Source: Daphnia carinata
Taxonomy: Eukaryota > Arthropoda > Branchiopoda > Diplostraca > Daphniidae
Direction: 5' to 3'
NCBI RefSeq assembly: GCF_022539665.2
Contig: NC_081332.1
Location: 6,352,303-6,416,302, forward strand
Length of the DNA stretch: 64,000 nucleotides
Positions 13,899 through 26,566 of the stretch are shown one piece after another. A program made the translations under genes and the position numbers. Every line of letters begins with the position of its first letter. Position 1 is the first letter of the stretch. The notes under the pieces were generated by a model, which made no database searches, was not told the origin of the DNA, and was given only the letters and a program-made list of their open reading frames with translations.

Positions 13899-14044
13899 GG
13901 CTCTTCCCTATATAGTTCAACGATATATATTTAATATTTTTTTTTTTTTTTTTTATATATTTTACTATCTTTGTGCGATGTATATATGTCTGTGTCTTTG
14001 GCGCTGCTGGAAGAAATGAGACGCCCTCGCGTTGCAAATCGCTT

Positions 14045-14119
14045 ACAATCCATGAAGCGCGAGAGCGCCGATTGCGAGCATCAAACGCATCGGCGGCCCT
14101 ATTGAATTTATTCCCGAAT
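14045..14119 (-). CDS. Candidate internal exon between good splice sites
   Basis: On the minus strand, acceptor TTTTCATTCAG and donor ATT|GTAAGC bracket about 75 bases open as FGNKFNRAADAFDARNRRSR then ASWI. A second frame is open too (PPMRLMLAIGALALHGL). Boundaries may be off by a few bases. Function unknown. Confidence 0.2.
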
Positions 14120-14851
14120 CTGAATGAAAACGACAAGTCGAAGAATTGGTATAATAATATTCGACATCATCATCATGTCTCTCTCTCTCTCTCTGTCTGC
14201 TGGAAATAAGTGAGGGATTCAGACAGAAGAATAAAAGGAAACGAACACGCAAAAAAAATGGGGCAATGAGCCGTGCATAGTGTGGCGCATTAAGACAGTT
14301 TTCTGTCGACGCCCGTCGCTTCTGCGCCTCGTCTACACGGCCCGTTATACCCATACATTATTTTTATAGGGGAGGAAATGATATCAAAATCGAAAAAGCG
14401 CCTCCTTCTCACACAGCGTGACTCATTCTCGGTTGTTGTTTTTTTATTCATATTTATATTGCATCTATCTATACATATTAATATGCTCCTCCTTTTTGTT
14501 CCTCTTGACTCCTCTTTTTTTTTTTTCGGGCAGGGAGGCAAATGGAAGCCAGAAATATCAAACAGGGTGAATATCAATCGATATCTGACGGCGGCGGCGG
14601 CGGCAGCGGCGGATGTGTCAGCCGCAGTCGCATGGAGACGGATCGGCGTCAATTAAAAGCCTCTTCCATCTCTCTCGGCTGCTCTTCGAGAGGTTTGTGT
14701 GGCCAGCCGACGAACTATAGAAAAAGAGAGGGTGGCATACATTATCTCATCAATGATGGATTAGAGCGTAGATCCTTCCACCATCCACCACAACCGAAGA
14801 CAAAAAAGAAAAAAATGTTTTATTATTATTTTTTTTTTTTTTCGTTTTTAG

Positions 14852-14916
14852 AAGCCCCTTCTTTAGTATTCACTCGTTCAGCTACGCCCGTCCAGGAATA
14901 TATAGCGCAATGCTAG
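14852..14916 (+). CDS. Possible short terminal exon
   Basis: A T-rich acceptor (T14-CGTTTTTAG) is followed by EAPSLVFTRSATPVQEYIAQC and TAG. The frame is also open upstream to an ATG at 14542 in an AAATGG context (MEARNIKQGEYQSIS, a Gly-rich GGC-repeat segment), which follows another good acceptor at 14531. Exon limits are uncertain. Confidence 0.25.
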
Positions 14917-16434
14917 CGGATCATCATGGCCGACGTTGTGGCGCAACTGTCTAATTAACCACTTATCCCTGTACTGTGGGGAATGAGAGAACTGATGGTC
15001 TAGCGGTGATGGACAAAAGAGAAACAGGCAACCGACTAACTATACCAACACCCGCGCACTGGATTGTCCGCTTTTGACGCCACACAACCAGCTGGATGCC
15101 AGCTGTTTTTTTCTTTTTTGTAAACTAATTTTTTGTTTCAAATGAATGTCGGCGGAAATTCTAACTTCCCTCCCGAGTTCCGTCTTACGCCATTCTAATT
15201 TCTGCTGGTTTTTTTTTTTTTTTTCATCCGGATGTGCTTGTCCTCTTTGGTAAAAATGCCAATACAAGAAAGAGATTACAAAAATAATAATAATAATAAT
15301 AATAGAAGCGCTTTTCTTTTTTTTTTTTTTAGTGTGACGCATACAATCCTGATTCGCAATCTAGCAATTCGTTTGTGACCAAACACATAGCCCCTTGCAT
15401 GATGAACATGATGACGAGGCCATTCAATCACGCTCAATTTTTACTATGGCAATAACGAGCACTTGAAGCTTCTTTTTTTTTTCTTCTTCTTCTCCAGTTT
15501 GTTGCTTTGTGCTTGATTAGGACCTAGTCGGGGCAAAAGCAAAAAAAAAAAAAAAAAAAAAAGGGGGGGAATGGCGATGGTATTGTTCTCTATGGAAATC
15601 GTGACTTGCACGAGACCATAATACGCTCTATGATTATGAGTCATTTTTTTGGCTATAGGCAATTTGTGTTGCGCTCTGTTCTCTCTCCTTTTTGGTCAGA
15701 ACCGAATAAAAGCGTAGAAGGATAGAGAGCTCTGCGTGCGTAATTGAATCGCGACGGTGCCGCAGTGAGTGGGAGACTTCATAGTGAAGTAGACGAGCGA
15801 AACAAAAGAGGAAACTAAAAGAAAAAGAACCTGAACACGCGTCGAACAAAAGAGACTCGATGACCGGAATGGCTTTAGATAATGGCAATGATCGGTAAGA
15901 TCTTCTTGTTTTTTTTTGTGTTTTTTTTTTTTTTGCCTTCTATTTTACCATCGTTTCTCTTTTCTTATTTTCTATTTTACGTTTTGTATAAAGTTTTTTT
16001 TTCCACCTTGTTCCTTTGGGAAAGATGGGGAGTGTCTCCGACTACTAAAAGCCACAGACACCATCACACACGTAGACGTAGAGGAAGATAGAGAAGAAGA
16101 AAAAAAAAGGGGGGGGGGAGGGCGAAACGAAGCGGGAAAAGAGTTCAAGCCGAGGTTATGGCTTACCATTTGTCTTGTCGGATTTTATTATTATTATTTT
16201 TTATCTCCTTTTCTTCTTCCCTTCTTTTCTTGCCCTCCCCCCAAAGGGGCTGTGCGATGCAGATAGGAAGAACAACGACTCTTGTGTGTGTGTGTGTGTG
16301 TGTATGTGTGTATATATTCTATATATCTATAGAAGATGGATGTATAAATCTTACGTGAACGTGTATCTTCCTTTATCCATCTCTCCCTATAACTCCCCCC
16401 CCCCCTTTTTTTTATGCGTTTTTCTTTTTTGTAG
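14917..16434. other. No firm gene
   Basis: T and A tracts and an ATA array near 15286-15304. A Lys/Glu-rich plus-strand frame at about 15783-15892 (KQKRKLKEKEPEHASNKRD) ends at donor GATCG|GTAAGA and is a weak exon candidate. Confidence 0.4.
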
Positions 16435-16576
16435 TGTGTTGAAATACAGTAAATGTAATACAGTCGACAGGTCAGACGGCCTCTCGGTTTTTACGGACGA
16501 ACGGATGGACGACTGCCGAGACCCGGGTGGCTTCTGGGGAGGTTCCGGGCCGGCCGTCGATGGGCGCGCGGTCTGA
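16435..16576 (+). CDS. Candidate terminal exon (DDCRDPGGFW)
   Basis: A long pyrimidine tract ending TTTTTTGTAG opens a frame of 46 codons (VLKYSKCNTVDRSDG..., DERMDDCRDPGGFWGG...) ending TGA. The exon is clearly more GC-rich than its surroundings. AATAAA lies at 16663-16668, 87 bases after the stop. No upstream exon identified; family unknown. Confidence 0.33.
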
Positions 16577-16662
16577 AATGACAGACACGCCTCTCTCTGT
16601 TAAAAGAAGAACAGAGTTAAAAGTTGGAACAAGACGGGGGGTTAAAAAAAAAAATTAAACAA

Positions 16663-16668
16663 AATAAA
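16663..16668 (+). promoter_or_regulatory. Poly-A signal after 16435-16576
   Basis: AATAAA at a typical distance from the candidate stop codon. Confidence 0.3.
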
Positions 16669-18165
16669 AAAGACCCAAAGAAAAATGAGACATGGACAAA
16701 AAGTGAGAGAGCTATAGACGTAATGTGTAACAGAACAGGACATGTGACGTCAATTATAGAAAAAAAAGGGAAACACACATATATTTTTTTAGAAAACACG
16801 TGATGTATGTAGAAATAAAGTTGTGGGTGTTGTTTTCTTTTTAAATTGACGCAACACAAGTTCGAAGCCCGAAAGACACGAGCCTCGTCAATATTCATCT
16901 GGCGGAAGATGGAGTAAAAAAAAAAAAAAAAAAAAAAATCTAAAAATGTTGGGAGAAATGGGACACGACAGCTGACGTCATCAGAAGTAGATGGATTCAT
17001 CTGTCGTTCTGTACGGACGCATAATAGCCTCTTTCATGTAAAAAAAATTGTAGTTCAAGCAAACTGTCCGAATAAGAGCGATAGCATCGTTATTGGAATT
17101 TCCTCAGCTTTTCCATAGACGATCCCGAAAAAAAAAAAAAAAAAATATATTTATAGAAATAAAAATCATAAACAGTTGCGAAGAAAAAAAAAAATGCTTA
17201 TGGGACTTATGTTCCGAACGAAACGCCAGAGTGGATTAGGCTTTTTTTTTTTTGAATGTCGGAAGTCATCGTAATAACATCAGGGAACTCATGTCAAATA
17301 AGTCAATCAAGGTCCGACGAATATTCTTTCTATTCCCTACGAAGATTTCGACATTTTTCTGTAATTTCCTCATTAGCCACTCATTTACATGCGCCTCTTT
17401 TATATACGAAAGCGTCTTTGAAACGGTTTAACGAGCCTCTCTTTGAAAATAGGCTAAAAAAAAAAAGAAAACGAATCAAGCAAATGTAATGTAGGAACTG
17501 TCCCATTTGTCTTCTAAATGACTTGTTTTAATGACACAGTCGTTCGTTTATTCAAACTACAGCGGACAATTTAAAAAGAAAATTCCAATTTACTCGTTTT
17601 GCATTTCAGAAAAAAACAAAACAAAATGCAAGTTGTTTCCATCTAAAAGGATTGCAAACGGTCGTAGCTTCCAACCTATTTTCATAACATTTGTAGACGT
17701 TGGCCATGATTTTGTCACGTCTTCGAAATCTCCCATTCCACTGCACAGTAGATTTATACCCCCACACACGACCAAGACTATAATGCAAAGCACAACCAGT
17801 ATATTACACGCGTTGTAAACTAACTATACGGCAGCGGCAGCTCCGGTCATTTCCCCACTGCCAAACGCTCAGTGGCAGTTTTAGGTGGACGGACAGAGAG
17901 AGACAGGTAGTTTTAACATCATATCATGCCCGTAAGAAATAAAAAAAAAAAAAAAAAAAACATATAAAAACTAAAATAAAATAAAAGAATATAACCTGTT
18001 AAAATGTGTTTGTAGAAAGAAAAAAAAAACGCGGTGTCTATCGATCTTGGCTAAGCGAATAGCCGCAAAACAGTGTGCCCCATCTGAGCTATACATCGCA
18101 TAGCCCAACGTTCTCACCCAAGAAGAGAATTTATGATTGAATTCGGTGTAATAAAGTAGAAGTCC

Positions 18166-18168
18166 GAG

Positions 18169-18199
<31 letters not shown>

Positions 18200-18224
18200 G
18201 CCGATGAAAAAAAAAAAAAGCCTC
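18166..18224. repeat. Hairpin-forming T28/A13 inverted repeat
   Basis: GAGGC-C-T28, a 7-base loop region, then A13-GCCTC. The arms pair almost perfectly except for one extra C and the longer T side. A third GAGGCC lies at 18233. Confidence 0.85.
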
Positions 18225-18981
18225 AAGAATCAGAGGCCAAAGAGGAATAAAAAAAAAAAAGAGCTCTTTCGTTTTTTCTTTCCGAATTTATGATAATTCG
18301 ACGAGAGTATATGCGTCCTATTTCAGAGCTGGCAAAAGGCAGCAGCTGTAAAAGTCCAGCTTGATGACCTGGCTGAAATCTATGTTGTTGATGCGATTCA
18401 ATGGTTCCCTGCACGACTATCCCGACCATCAACGAGTTTTTTTTTTTTTTTTCCGAGAGATCCTCCTCCCTGCCGCATTTTTTTTTTTTCGGGGGGGGCT
18501 GCCAGCAGAACATTAAACGTTCCAGAGATGTTGAAAGCAAACGAAATCACGCACTTACTTTTGAGCGACAGGGCTCGAGGTCACGTTTTCTGTTTGCACT
18601 GCGGCTTGTCTTATCTCCTTTTTTTTCTCTCTCTCCCTCGTAGACTTATTGCTTCTTATTTATTTTTTTTTTTTTTTGTGGCCGCTAGTTCGGCAAGAAG
18701 AACTCAGTTGACGATTGCCTTCGTTTTTCGGCCGGTGTAAGTGTACATCCTACCCGTCCCTGTCGATGGCGCAATATATATGTACAGTATATCTGTGTGT
18801 GTGTGTGTGGGTGTGTGTGTACAAATAAGGTTCTTATTTTATTTTTTTTTTTTTATCAGTCTATTGGTATTGGTCTTGTTGACTCTCTTCTTTTTCTCGC
18901 TAACTTTCTTTCGACGTTGCCGGTTTGACGTGGAATTGAACGCCCGCGGACGACACTCTGATAGCTTCGCTTCTTATCTTT

Positions 18982-19012
<31 letters not shown>

Positions 19013-20737
19013 GGTTTAAAAACATGTATACGGTATGTGTGCATGCACACAGAATATGTTTATTATCTGTACCGCACACGCACATAAGAAAAAAAGGGAA
19101 AGCGATACCATTTCGGGATGGCCTAGATTGCCGCCAATTCAAACGTATCGCATTTTGGTGTATAAGAAGTCAACCCAGATTTCACATGACGCAAAAAAAT
19201 AAAAAGGAAAAGACCGGCTGGAAAAGATTCAAATGTTCCCATGTGCATACAATTTAAAAAAAAAAAAAAAAAAAAAAAAGCTACAAATACGGCTTACAAT
19301 CAAGATAGGCAAGTCAACCCAAAGGTTTACTGCAATAGATTTAGGACCGTGGAATGAGACGGCGGGAAATTTTAACGAAATTTTAAAAGGACAGTGCGGG
19401 TTCAACTTTCTCCGGCTGCATTGCACAAAAAAGAAAAAAAAAAAGGAAAGCGTTAAAGATATTTATTTCTGAAGTTGACAAAGGAAAAAATAAACGGGAA
19501 ACAAAAAAAAAAAAAATCTCTGGCGTACTTCAAAAGATTACGAATCGAATTACAGAGAACCCATTTTCAGCTTTCCGCAGAACTGTCAGAGTTTGGAAAA
19601 CGGCATGTAAAAAAAAAAATAAATAAAATAAAAATTCCAAACAAAATCAAGAGAATATTTGCATGCAATCTATGTTCGACGATGTGGACGTGCCGAAACG
19701 TTTTTCAGAACGAGTTTTTATTGACAAAAAAAAACAAAAGGAAAATTCCCAAGAACATTTCCACTGAAAATAAAACAAAAATCGCATCACGAAGGGGCCG
19801 GTGAAATCAACACTACACTCAATCGACCGAGTGATTTTAACCCAGTTCTATCTCACCGTTGCGTGAAAAGATCAACCCCATCGCTTTGGACAAACGATCG
19901 GAGGAAAAACTAAGATTGTCTTTGGCAACATTCAAGCAGAACGAAGCTCTTCTTTCTCTGACAGTGTTGTATATACGTTTACAAGTCCTCAAGAGGGAAT
20001 AGGATAAAAGAAAAGAAAATTCTTTCAAAGTAAAAAGAGGACAAAAAAAAAAAAGAACCTGTGCCAGATTTATTATACGATTATCATCGATATAAAAAAG
20101 AAAAAAAAAAGAACTTGTTTTCCTCGACTGGAGCGCGCTATATGACGACGATCTACAGTGCCTTAACTATATGAAGATGGCGATTCTCGGAAAGAAGAAG
20201 AAGGACATAGAAATAAAAGAGAGAGAAAAAAAAGGGGGAGAAAGGCCGACTGTTGTGTTGACATGTCGGCCGTTTCCACCTCCGGCTTGATGGACGAGGC
20301 AGCTAGCACTAGCTACAGTCCAACAACGTGCTCCAAAGAGAGAAAAGAAGAAGGATAAGGTACGATTGCGACGCGAACAAGGTCTTTTTCTTCCTCTTCC
20401 ACCGGCACCTTCTTTATTCCATCTGCTGGCCTTGTCACCTCGTCTTCTCAGAAGAATGAAGGAACGATGGAAAATGAAAGAATAAGTGAAAAATAAAGAA
20501 AGAAAGAAAAGAAAAGCCTTCACAAGTTAGATGACCTCTTGCTAGTTTTCTTCTCTCCAGCCCCACTAAAGTCGATCGTAATCTTCAAACCGAGACCCAT
20601 CAAGAGTGAGTGAAAAAGAGAGAGAGAGAAGGAACCTTTTGACACACTCCCACAAAAGCTCCTCTAGTCCTTCTTTCATTTCCCCCCTCCCTAACCATTT
20701 CCACTTATATAAAAAAGAAAAAGAGGAAACTATTAGG

Positions 20738-20741
<4 letters not shown>

Positions 20742-20769
<28 letters not shown>
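20742..20769. repeat. (CT)14 microsatellite
   Basis: Pure CT array. Shorter CT/AG arrays occur at 38533-38556, 50222-50246 and about 41302-41321. Confidence 0.95.
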
Positions 20770-20774
<5 letters not shown>

Positions 20775-21170
20775 GCGAAATACACCTTCCTTGCGGACAC
20801 GGCAGATCGAATCGCTCGCATCAAAACAGCACCAGTGAACGAGAAACGTAGAAGAGCCCGCCGGGGCCCATCAGCCCCATAGAAATAGACGAGCTTAGCG
20901 AAGTCTTATAGGGCCAACGCAGCAGGTAGTCAAGGTAATGACCACCAAATGGCCTCAGAATGACGGCCTTAATGAATTCCATAGAATTGTGAGCTACAGA
21001 CTTATTCGAAATGGACTGGGTTAAAGGAAAAATAAATTCCGTTGGGCTACAGGTTTATTCAATCACGAAACACTATGGGAATTCTTCCCGAACGGCCCAT
21101 CCCACCCTGACACGCGATCAGTGGACGAATTCGATGTCAGCCAAGAACCGGACTGAACGGGGTCCACACT

Positions 21171-21172
<2 letters not shown>

Positions 21173-21204
<32 letters not shown>
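21173..21204. repeat. T32 homopolymer, longest in the window
   Basis: 32 consecutive T with no A-run partner nearby; could be a retrocopy tail or replication slippage, but I saw no retroelement body beside it. Confidence 0.95.
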
Positions 21205-21209
<5 letters not shown>

Positions 21210-22175
21210 TGAACGTCCATCTCTCCTCCCCAAAGGTTTGTTTTGTTTGCTCTGACTAACAAAAAACGTGAGCCAATGTTGAGAAAAAAAAAAAAACGTA
21301 TATATCCCATTGATTCTGCGCTTGTATCTGTACGTCTGGCCGCGTGTGTGTGAGTCGGTGATCGATCGATCCATCCCGTCCATCGAAAAACGAGGCACGC
21401 TCCACTAAACACGCTTGTATGTACAGTACGAAACCCACACCCAACGCTATAGCGGGACGAATTGATTATGTTTTAGAGTTTTGTTTATTCTTATTTTTGA
21501 AATGGATGTTGTTGTTTTTTTGTGTGTGTGTATGTGTGTCTTGAGGCCTGTACGAACAGTGAAAAAGAATTAAAGAGAAATGTTTTCATACCCGTAGAAT
21601 ATGAGCCGAGAGTGGAGCGTGAAGAAACACAACATTTTCGGAGGGGGGGGATGCCAATCGGTCATTTTTCTTTTCTGTGCACGCGTTCTACGCAAGACGC
21701 GCCGCGCTCCAGGAATCTCTAGACGTAACTAAACGATTATTAATTATTTACAAATGTATTGACATTGATTGATGGCGACAGCCCGTATCACGAATCCGTT
21801 TTTTAGCGATCAATGCCGTTGTAGACAAAACGACGTGATAAATGTGCAACTGACTAACAAAAGCTGCTTAGCTTTTGATTGATCACGATTTCACATCAAG
21901 ACTTTCACGTTGTACGTAAAGCCACTTTTCAATTGATGGGCGCACACATACGACATTTTCCCAAAAAAATAAAATAAAATAAAATAAAATAAACGAGAAA
22001 TAGAAGTGTATTAAAAGAACTTGCTGGGAGAGCGGAGTTTATCAGTTCTAACTGATACGAAAACGAAAGAAGAAAGAAGAAAGGAAGACGAAAATGAAAT
22101 GGTATAAAACAATGGGAAGACTAATCACGGCGTTATACTATGTCCCTCTTTTTTTTTCTTTTTTTTTCCATTCAG

Positions 22176-22397
22176 TGTGTGCCACGAAGAATAAAAGACT
22201 TGCCACACAATAAGAGTCGACGAAACGAGATGAGTTCCATTGATTTTCTTTTCTTTTCTGGCTTGTTTTTCCTCTTGATTGAATTCTTCGATAGCAATCA
22301 GTTGACATTTGTCACTTCCACGGCCATCAGCCAAGCCAACATTCCGCCACAAACAGAGAGAATCTCTCTCTCTCTCTGTTTTGTAAAAAAAATGTGA
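22176..22397 (+). CDS. Candidate terminal exon with a hydrophobic segment
   Basis: The strongest acceptor in this part (a tract of more than 25 pyrimidines ending CCATTCAG) opens 73 codons to TGA: CVPRRIKDLPHNKSRRNEM, then a hydrophobic FLFFSGLFFLLIEFF suited to a membrane span, then LTFVTSTAISQANIPP. Two minus-strand frames of 121 and 140 codons overlap it, so the coding strand is unresolved. Confidence 0.28.
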   Translation, partial: CVPRRIKDLPHNKSRRNEMSSIDFLFFSGLFFLLIEFFDSNQLTFVTSTAISQANIPPQTERISLSLCFVKKM

Positions 22398-23331
22398 ACC
22401 ACACAAACGAAGGTTGTTGTCTTTTTTTTCTTTCCCACATGGCTCGATAATAAAGAGAGAAATAATGGCGCCGACCAGATCATCAGCCTCAACCCTCCAA
22501 AACGACGAAAAAAAATCAAACGGTCCATCGACATTGGGTCTAGACATTTCTTAGAAATCGAAGGCAAAACCCTCATCAGGGCTGCGTTATTTACAGAGAG
22601 GCGGACTGGCTTTTTCCCATATTGCACAGCTCGAAATCGTATGGTCAACAAGTCAGTAGACATTTAACTTGGACTTATATTCTTTAGAAGAAAAAAAAAA
22701 AAAGAAAGAAAAGAAAATCCCTTTCTTCTTCTTGTATTTCTAAACTGCCCAAATGAAGAAGGGAATATAGTCGGCTTATCGTTATCATGTCACCGTGTTT
22801 CTATATCTACGTGTGTACACATATGACTGGCCCTGTGTGTATACACATGAGAGGGGGTTCCTCCTTGTGTCCTATTCTTTTCTTAGACCCATTTTCTTTT
22901 TGCTTTAGCTGATTATACCCACGCCCAAATGAACAACAAAGCAAACACGTCCATACACACGCATAGAAGAATATACCACTCGACCGAATCCGGCTGACTG
23001 GTCATCGTGCCGCTCCGCCGCTGTGGGACCGTTTCGGCGCCGTATCACTAAGGGCCCAAAGGGAAATGGTTAAAAGGGCACAAAAAAAAAAGGGAAAGGT
23101 TTCATCCTTTTCGCACATGGCTGCTAATGCCTGCACACACATACACACACACACAAAATAAAAAAGAAGAAAAAAGAACGCGCCTGACGTTGATTTTCAT
23201 CAAGACCGAATATGAAAAGATAACACAGTCAGAATTTTGACAAGAGGAGGAAATAAAAAGAGGCGCGCCGTCCAGTCTACTGAACTGACGAAAAGCCATT
23301 TTCTTATCGACATTTTTTTTTTCTCTTTTAG

Positions 23332-23671
23332 AAAGGAAAGAAAAAAGAAAATCATCAAAACAATTTCGTCGGTTGACTTTGAACTCGGTCCGTATAAATA
23401 TACGCCCACTGCCTTGATCTTTTTTTTTTTCCATTTCGGCCCCTTAAATGCCGCCGTTTGTGTGACCCCGCAAAATGTGAATCACCAACCAAATATTATT
23501 TTTGATTTTTTTTTAACCGATGGGAAAGAAAAAGAAACTGCTGTTCATTTCGAACGTTTGATTATTTTTATTTTCCCAGACACACAGCGTTTCACGCTGG
23601 CGAAATTCCCGAGACGGCCGCTGTGTGTAGTTCAGACTCATTTGACACCTCGTATCTTTTTTAGCCACTGA
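23332..23671 (+). CDS. Candidate exon in a long Met-free frame
   Basis: Acceptor TTTCTCTTTTAG at 23331 leads into 112 open codons ending TGA; the same frame is open from about 23213 (153 codons) without a single Met. It reads ISSVDFELGPYKYTPTALI, later FLTDGKEKETAVHFERLI and FTLAKFPRRPLCVVQTHL. A second good acceptor (TTTTTATTTTCCCAG, about 23579) lies inside, so part of the frame may be intron. The minus strand is open over 23102-23434, which lowers confidence. Confidence 0.28.
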
Positions 23672-26303
23672 AAAAAGAAAAAAAAAAATGTTTCACTAAC
23701 GTCGAACGCAAGAACCCACATGTTTTCATCAGCCCATTCAGCTATCACGAACGAAGTTGATCTTTTTTTTTCCCAAATGATTATAAGCTCTGCAATTCGG
23801 GAAAGAAAAAAGAACTGGTCGTAAGGGATAGAGGAACTTGTAAACTGGCCTGCTCGGATGAAAGAAACATTCGGTCCTCGTGGCGACACCTGGTACGTGC
23901 CATACACTTTTTTGAAACGTTCGCTCGGGTTGTGAAACGTTAACGACTTTCGCCTTCTCGTTGTTGTCGAGCGTTAGGCAACGGGGCGAGCCAACGCCAC
24001 AGACACAACGCAGAACGAGAGAAATACGGTCGGCCAGATTAGGAGAAAAGAAATATACATAAAAAAAAAACAAAGAGAAAGAAAAAAAAAAAAAGAAAAA
24101 CGAAGGAATCAGATGAGACAATCAAGGCGGGGTCGATGTGTCGCTGGCTCCCCTTCATCCTGCATCCTGCTTAGTTAAACCTTGCATAGAAATCATCGTG
24201 TTGACACCGCCTATATAACAAGCCGAGCCCGACCGCAGATCTATAGACGCTCTCGTATCCTATACATTTTTGAATAGGGCTAAACAACCTTACCGTACGT
24301 CTTCTCTCTCTCTCTTCGTTCTTTCTTCGTTTTTTTCTCCAGTTCCAACCGTGTTTGACGGTTCGTAGAATAAAGATGGTGCCACCAGGCTCTTTTCAAT
24401 TTCAAACGTTTCAAGGAGAAACGAGGGTAGGAAAAAAAAAATAATAATAATTTAACTTATTCCAAACAACATAACAAAATATTATATGCATAAAAGAAAA
24501 AAGGAGAGAAAAAAAAAAGAGCTGGAAAGCAACCAAAAATAATTTTGATGGTTTGAAGCCTCGTTTCGTGTGTAGTGTCACTAGCGTCAGAGCGCTGGCA
24601 CGGATTTTTTGGAACTCGCCCGCCAGCAGACAGTGACACATGGCGGCAGTCACTGCGGTTCCAGCTCGGATACTTTTGAATTGGTTTCCAAAAGAGCCAA
24701 CTATAGCTCGAAAGAAAGAAAAAAAAAAGAACCTCCCAAAGTCCCAAAAATAAATATAAATAAAATAAATACATCAAAACCTACAAATGACTCGGCTGAA
24801 TGTTTCCCCAAAGTGATGGAACGATCGCGCAGAACAAGCGTCTCTATATTCAGCATATACAAGCTTACAATCTAATAAATATGAAACCCTAAACAGACGC
24901 ATCCCATCGACATTGCCGACAGCCATTTCTATATTAGTCGTCGTATCTATCAGATCGAAAAGCCCCAAAGATACACACACAACAGCAAAAACAAAATGAA
25001 AGACAATCCCAAAGATCAAACAAAAAGAAAAAAAAATTACATCATCACGTAAGTGTGTGTATTTTTTTTTTTTTCACTGTGTGTGGCTCGTTATCAAACC
25101 TTCGGTGGGCAGCCGCAAACGATTTTTAAATGAAAAGGCAGATGATGTGAAGGGACCCAAGAAACGAGGGGCGTAAAAAGAAAAAAACGCTTTTGATTGA
25201 TCAGATTGTCAGTGCTGTGGACGCCGATAGCCGATGCTGATTGAATTCCAAAATTCTTTTGTATATATATACAGTGTATACATTTCTCTTGTTTACGTAA
25301 GCATCTAGATGTGTCAAGGGGGTCACGGGCGGATCTGATTCAACTCATGTCATTGAGGGCCTGTAGGCGTATACGGCTGTTTCTCGCAAATCATTAGACA
25401 ATCAACAGCGCCCGCTGCGTTTGAAGTCTTGCCAGTCATTTCAACCGAATGTTTTCCCCAGTGTGTGGTATTATTATTTATGCCTACTGTGTATATTGAT
25501 TTTAAAAACGATATTTACAAATGTCAAACGAGAACGCGCAACAGGGGAAATGGGCGTCTCACTGATTTTGGAAAAAGCAAAATAGAAGGGGGGAAAAGAA
25601 TATGAAAAAAAAGAGACACACACACACACACACACACAGAGGCGAAGACATTGAATATGATCACGTTATGTCCATCACACATCAGCAATGATACACACAA
25701 TCAACGTTTTGGGGGTTTAACCCACACGAGCGGCAAGCAAACCTCCTCCCCTCCTGAACGCTTTTGCCGCGAGGTCTTTTATGTCACCGGTGGTGGATTG
25801 ACTGCTGGTCTGTTGCAAAAATAAAAAAAAAAAAACTCGTTTACATTTTATTCTAAACACGAAAGCGTGTTTTCATTTCCCCTCTCGTCTTCACTCGTCC
25901 TCCCTTTATTGCCAAACAATGCTTTAAAACTCCTTTACTGGATGTATACAGCTCCGGACAGCTGTCAATTCATCGGGACAAGAGACGAGTGAAGCGGCGC
26001 ACCGCCGCACATGTACCTAACCGTCGCTTACAATCAAAGGAAATTCTTTTTTTGGTAGCTTTTTTTTTTATGCATTTGACTTTGTCTCATTCTCTTTTTA
26101 TTTTTTCTATGTGTGTGTGTTTCACGCGAACTTTGGTGCCGTCGCCATTGACCTCATGCCGACTTTGTCGCCGCTATTCGTGTAGCGTTCAGGCCAGCGT
26201 TTTCGGTGCCAAAATTGTAAACGACGGGCAAAAACAAATCAACGTTTCATCGAGCGGGAGAATAGTGGAGCCCTCTTTTACTTTTCGACTGTCAGTCGCC
26301 GCA
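23672..26303. other. No supported gene
   Basis: A/T tracts and a CA array at 25616. Several 80-127 codon minus-strand frames run through poly-Phe tracts and were not called. Confidence 0.55.
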
Positions 26304-26552
26304 ATGGCAGACGCAGAGCAAACAGACTCCGTTTCTCCGGATTCGATGTCCGTTGCTATTTCCAGAAGGTCGTTTTTTTTTTTTTTCAGTATAGTTACAT
26401 GTCTGGTAATGTTTTTCTTTGATGATTTTTATACTACGTCAGTTAGTTTTCATTCGAGTTTGTCTCGTTTAAGGGGTGGAACGAGACGAATGGAACGCAA
26501 TTTTGAACTGCAACTCGGAAATGTAAAGAAAAATGTGCACGTACTCAGATAA
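26304..26552 (+). CDS. Possible small single-pass membrane protein, 82 residues
   Basis: Start in an excellent context (GCCGCAATGGC). Residues 1-22 are acidic and serine-rich (MADAEQTDSVSPDS...), followed by a hydrophobic stretch made by a T14 run (SFFFFF, then SIVTCLVMFFF) and a basic C-terminal half (LRGGTRRMERNFELQ) ending in TAA. AATAAA lies 15 bases after the stop. The same frame is open upstream to about 25989 but only from a non-ATG codon. The T14-CAG inside is itself an excellent splice acceptor (exon 26392-26552), so the 5' part could instead be intron. Function unknown. Confidence 0.35.
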   Translation: MADAEQTDSVSPDSMSVAISRRSFFFFFSIVTCLVMFFFDDFYTTSVSFHSSLSRLRGGTRRMERNFELQLGNVKKNVHVLR

Positions 26553-26566
26553 AGAGGAAAAAAGAA

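Larger units (their letters stand above)
10946..14040. other. Low complexity apart from a short exon candidate
   Basis: A-run of 30 at about 11404-11432, CA arrays near 11832-11862, T29 at 13870. The 186-codon frame at 11236-11796 starts at a TTG and runs through the poly-A tract, so I do not call it. Confidence 0.5.
16577..22175. other. Long repeat-rich stretch, no supported gene
   Basis: T28 at 18172, T25 at about 18987, A26 at about 19255, (CT)14, T32 at 21173. A 17857-17879 inverted repeat (ACTGCCA/TGGCAGT) is the only compact structure. Frames at 19475-19804 and 20167-20523 lack support. Confidence 0.55.

Noticed and set aside
21173-21204. T32 as the tail of a minus-strand retroelement
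   Set aside because: No reverse-transcriptase, SINE promoter boxes or target duplications were visible beside it.
22125-22663. Two overlapping minus-strand frames of 140 and 121 codons
   Set aside because: Both start at ordinary ATGs and cross CT repeats and T-runs; they compete with each other and with the plus-strand exon, and lack other support.
25989-26303. Upstream extension of the 26304 ORF to 187 codons
   Set aside because: It begins at GTG and the extension has no ATG with good context; only the part from 26304 is offered as a candidate.
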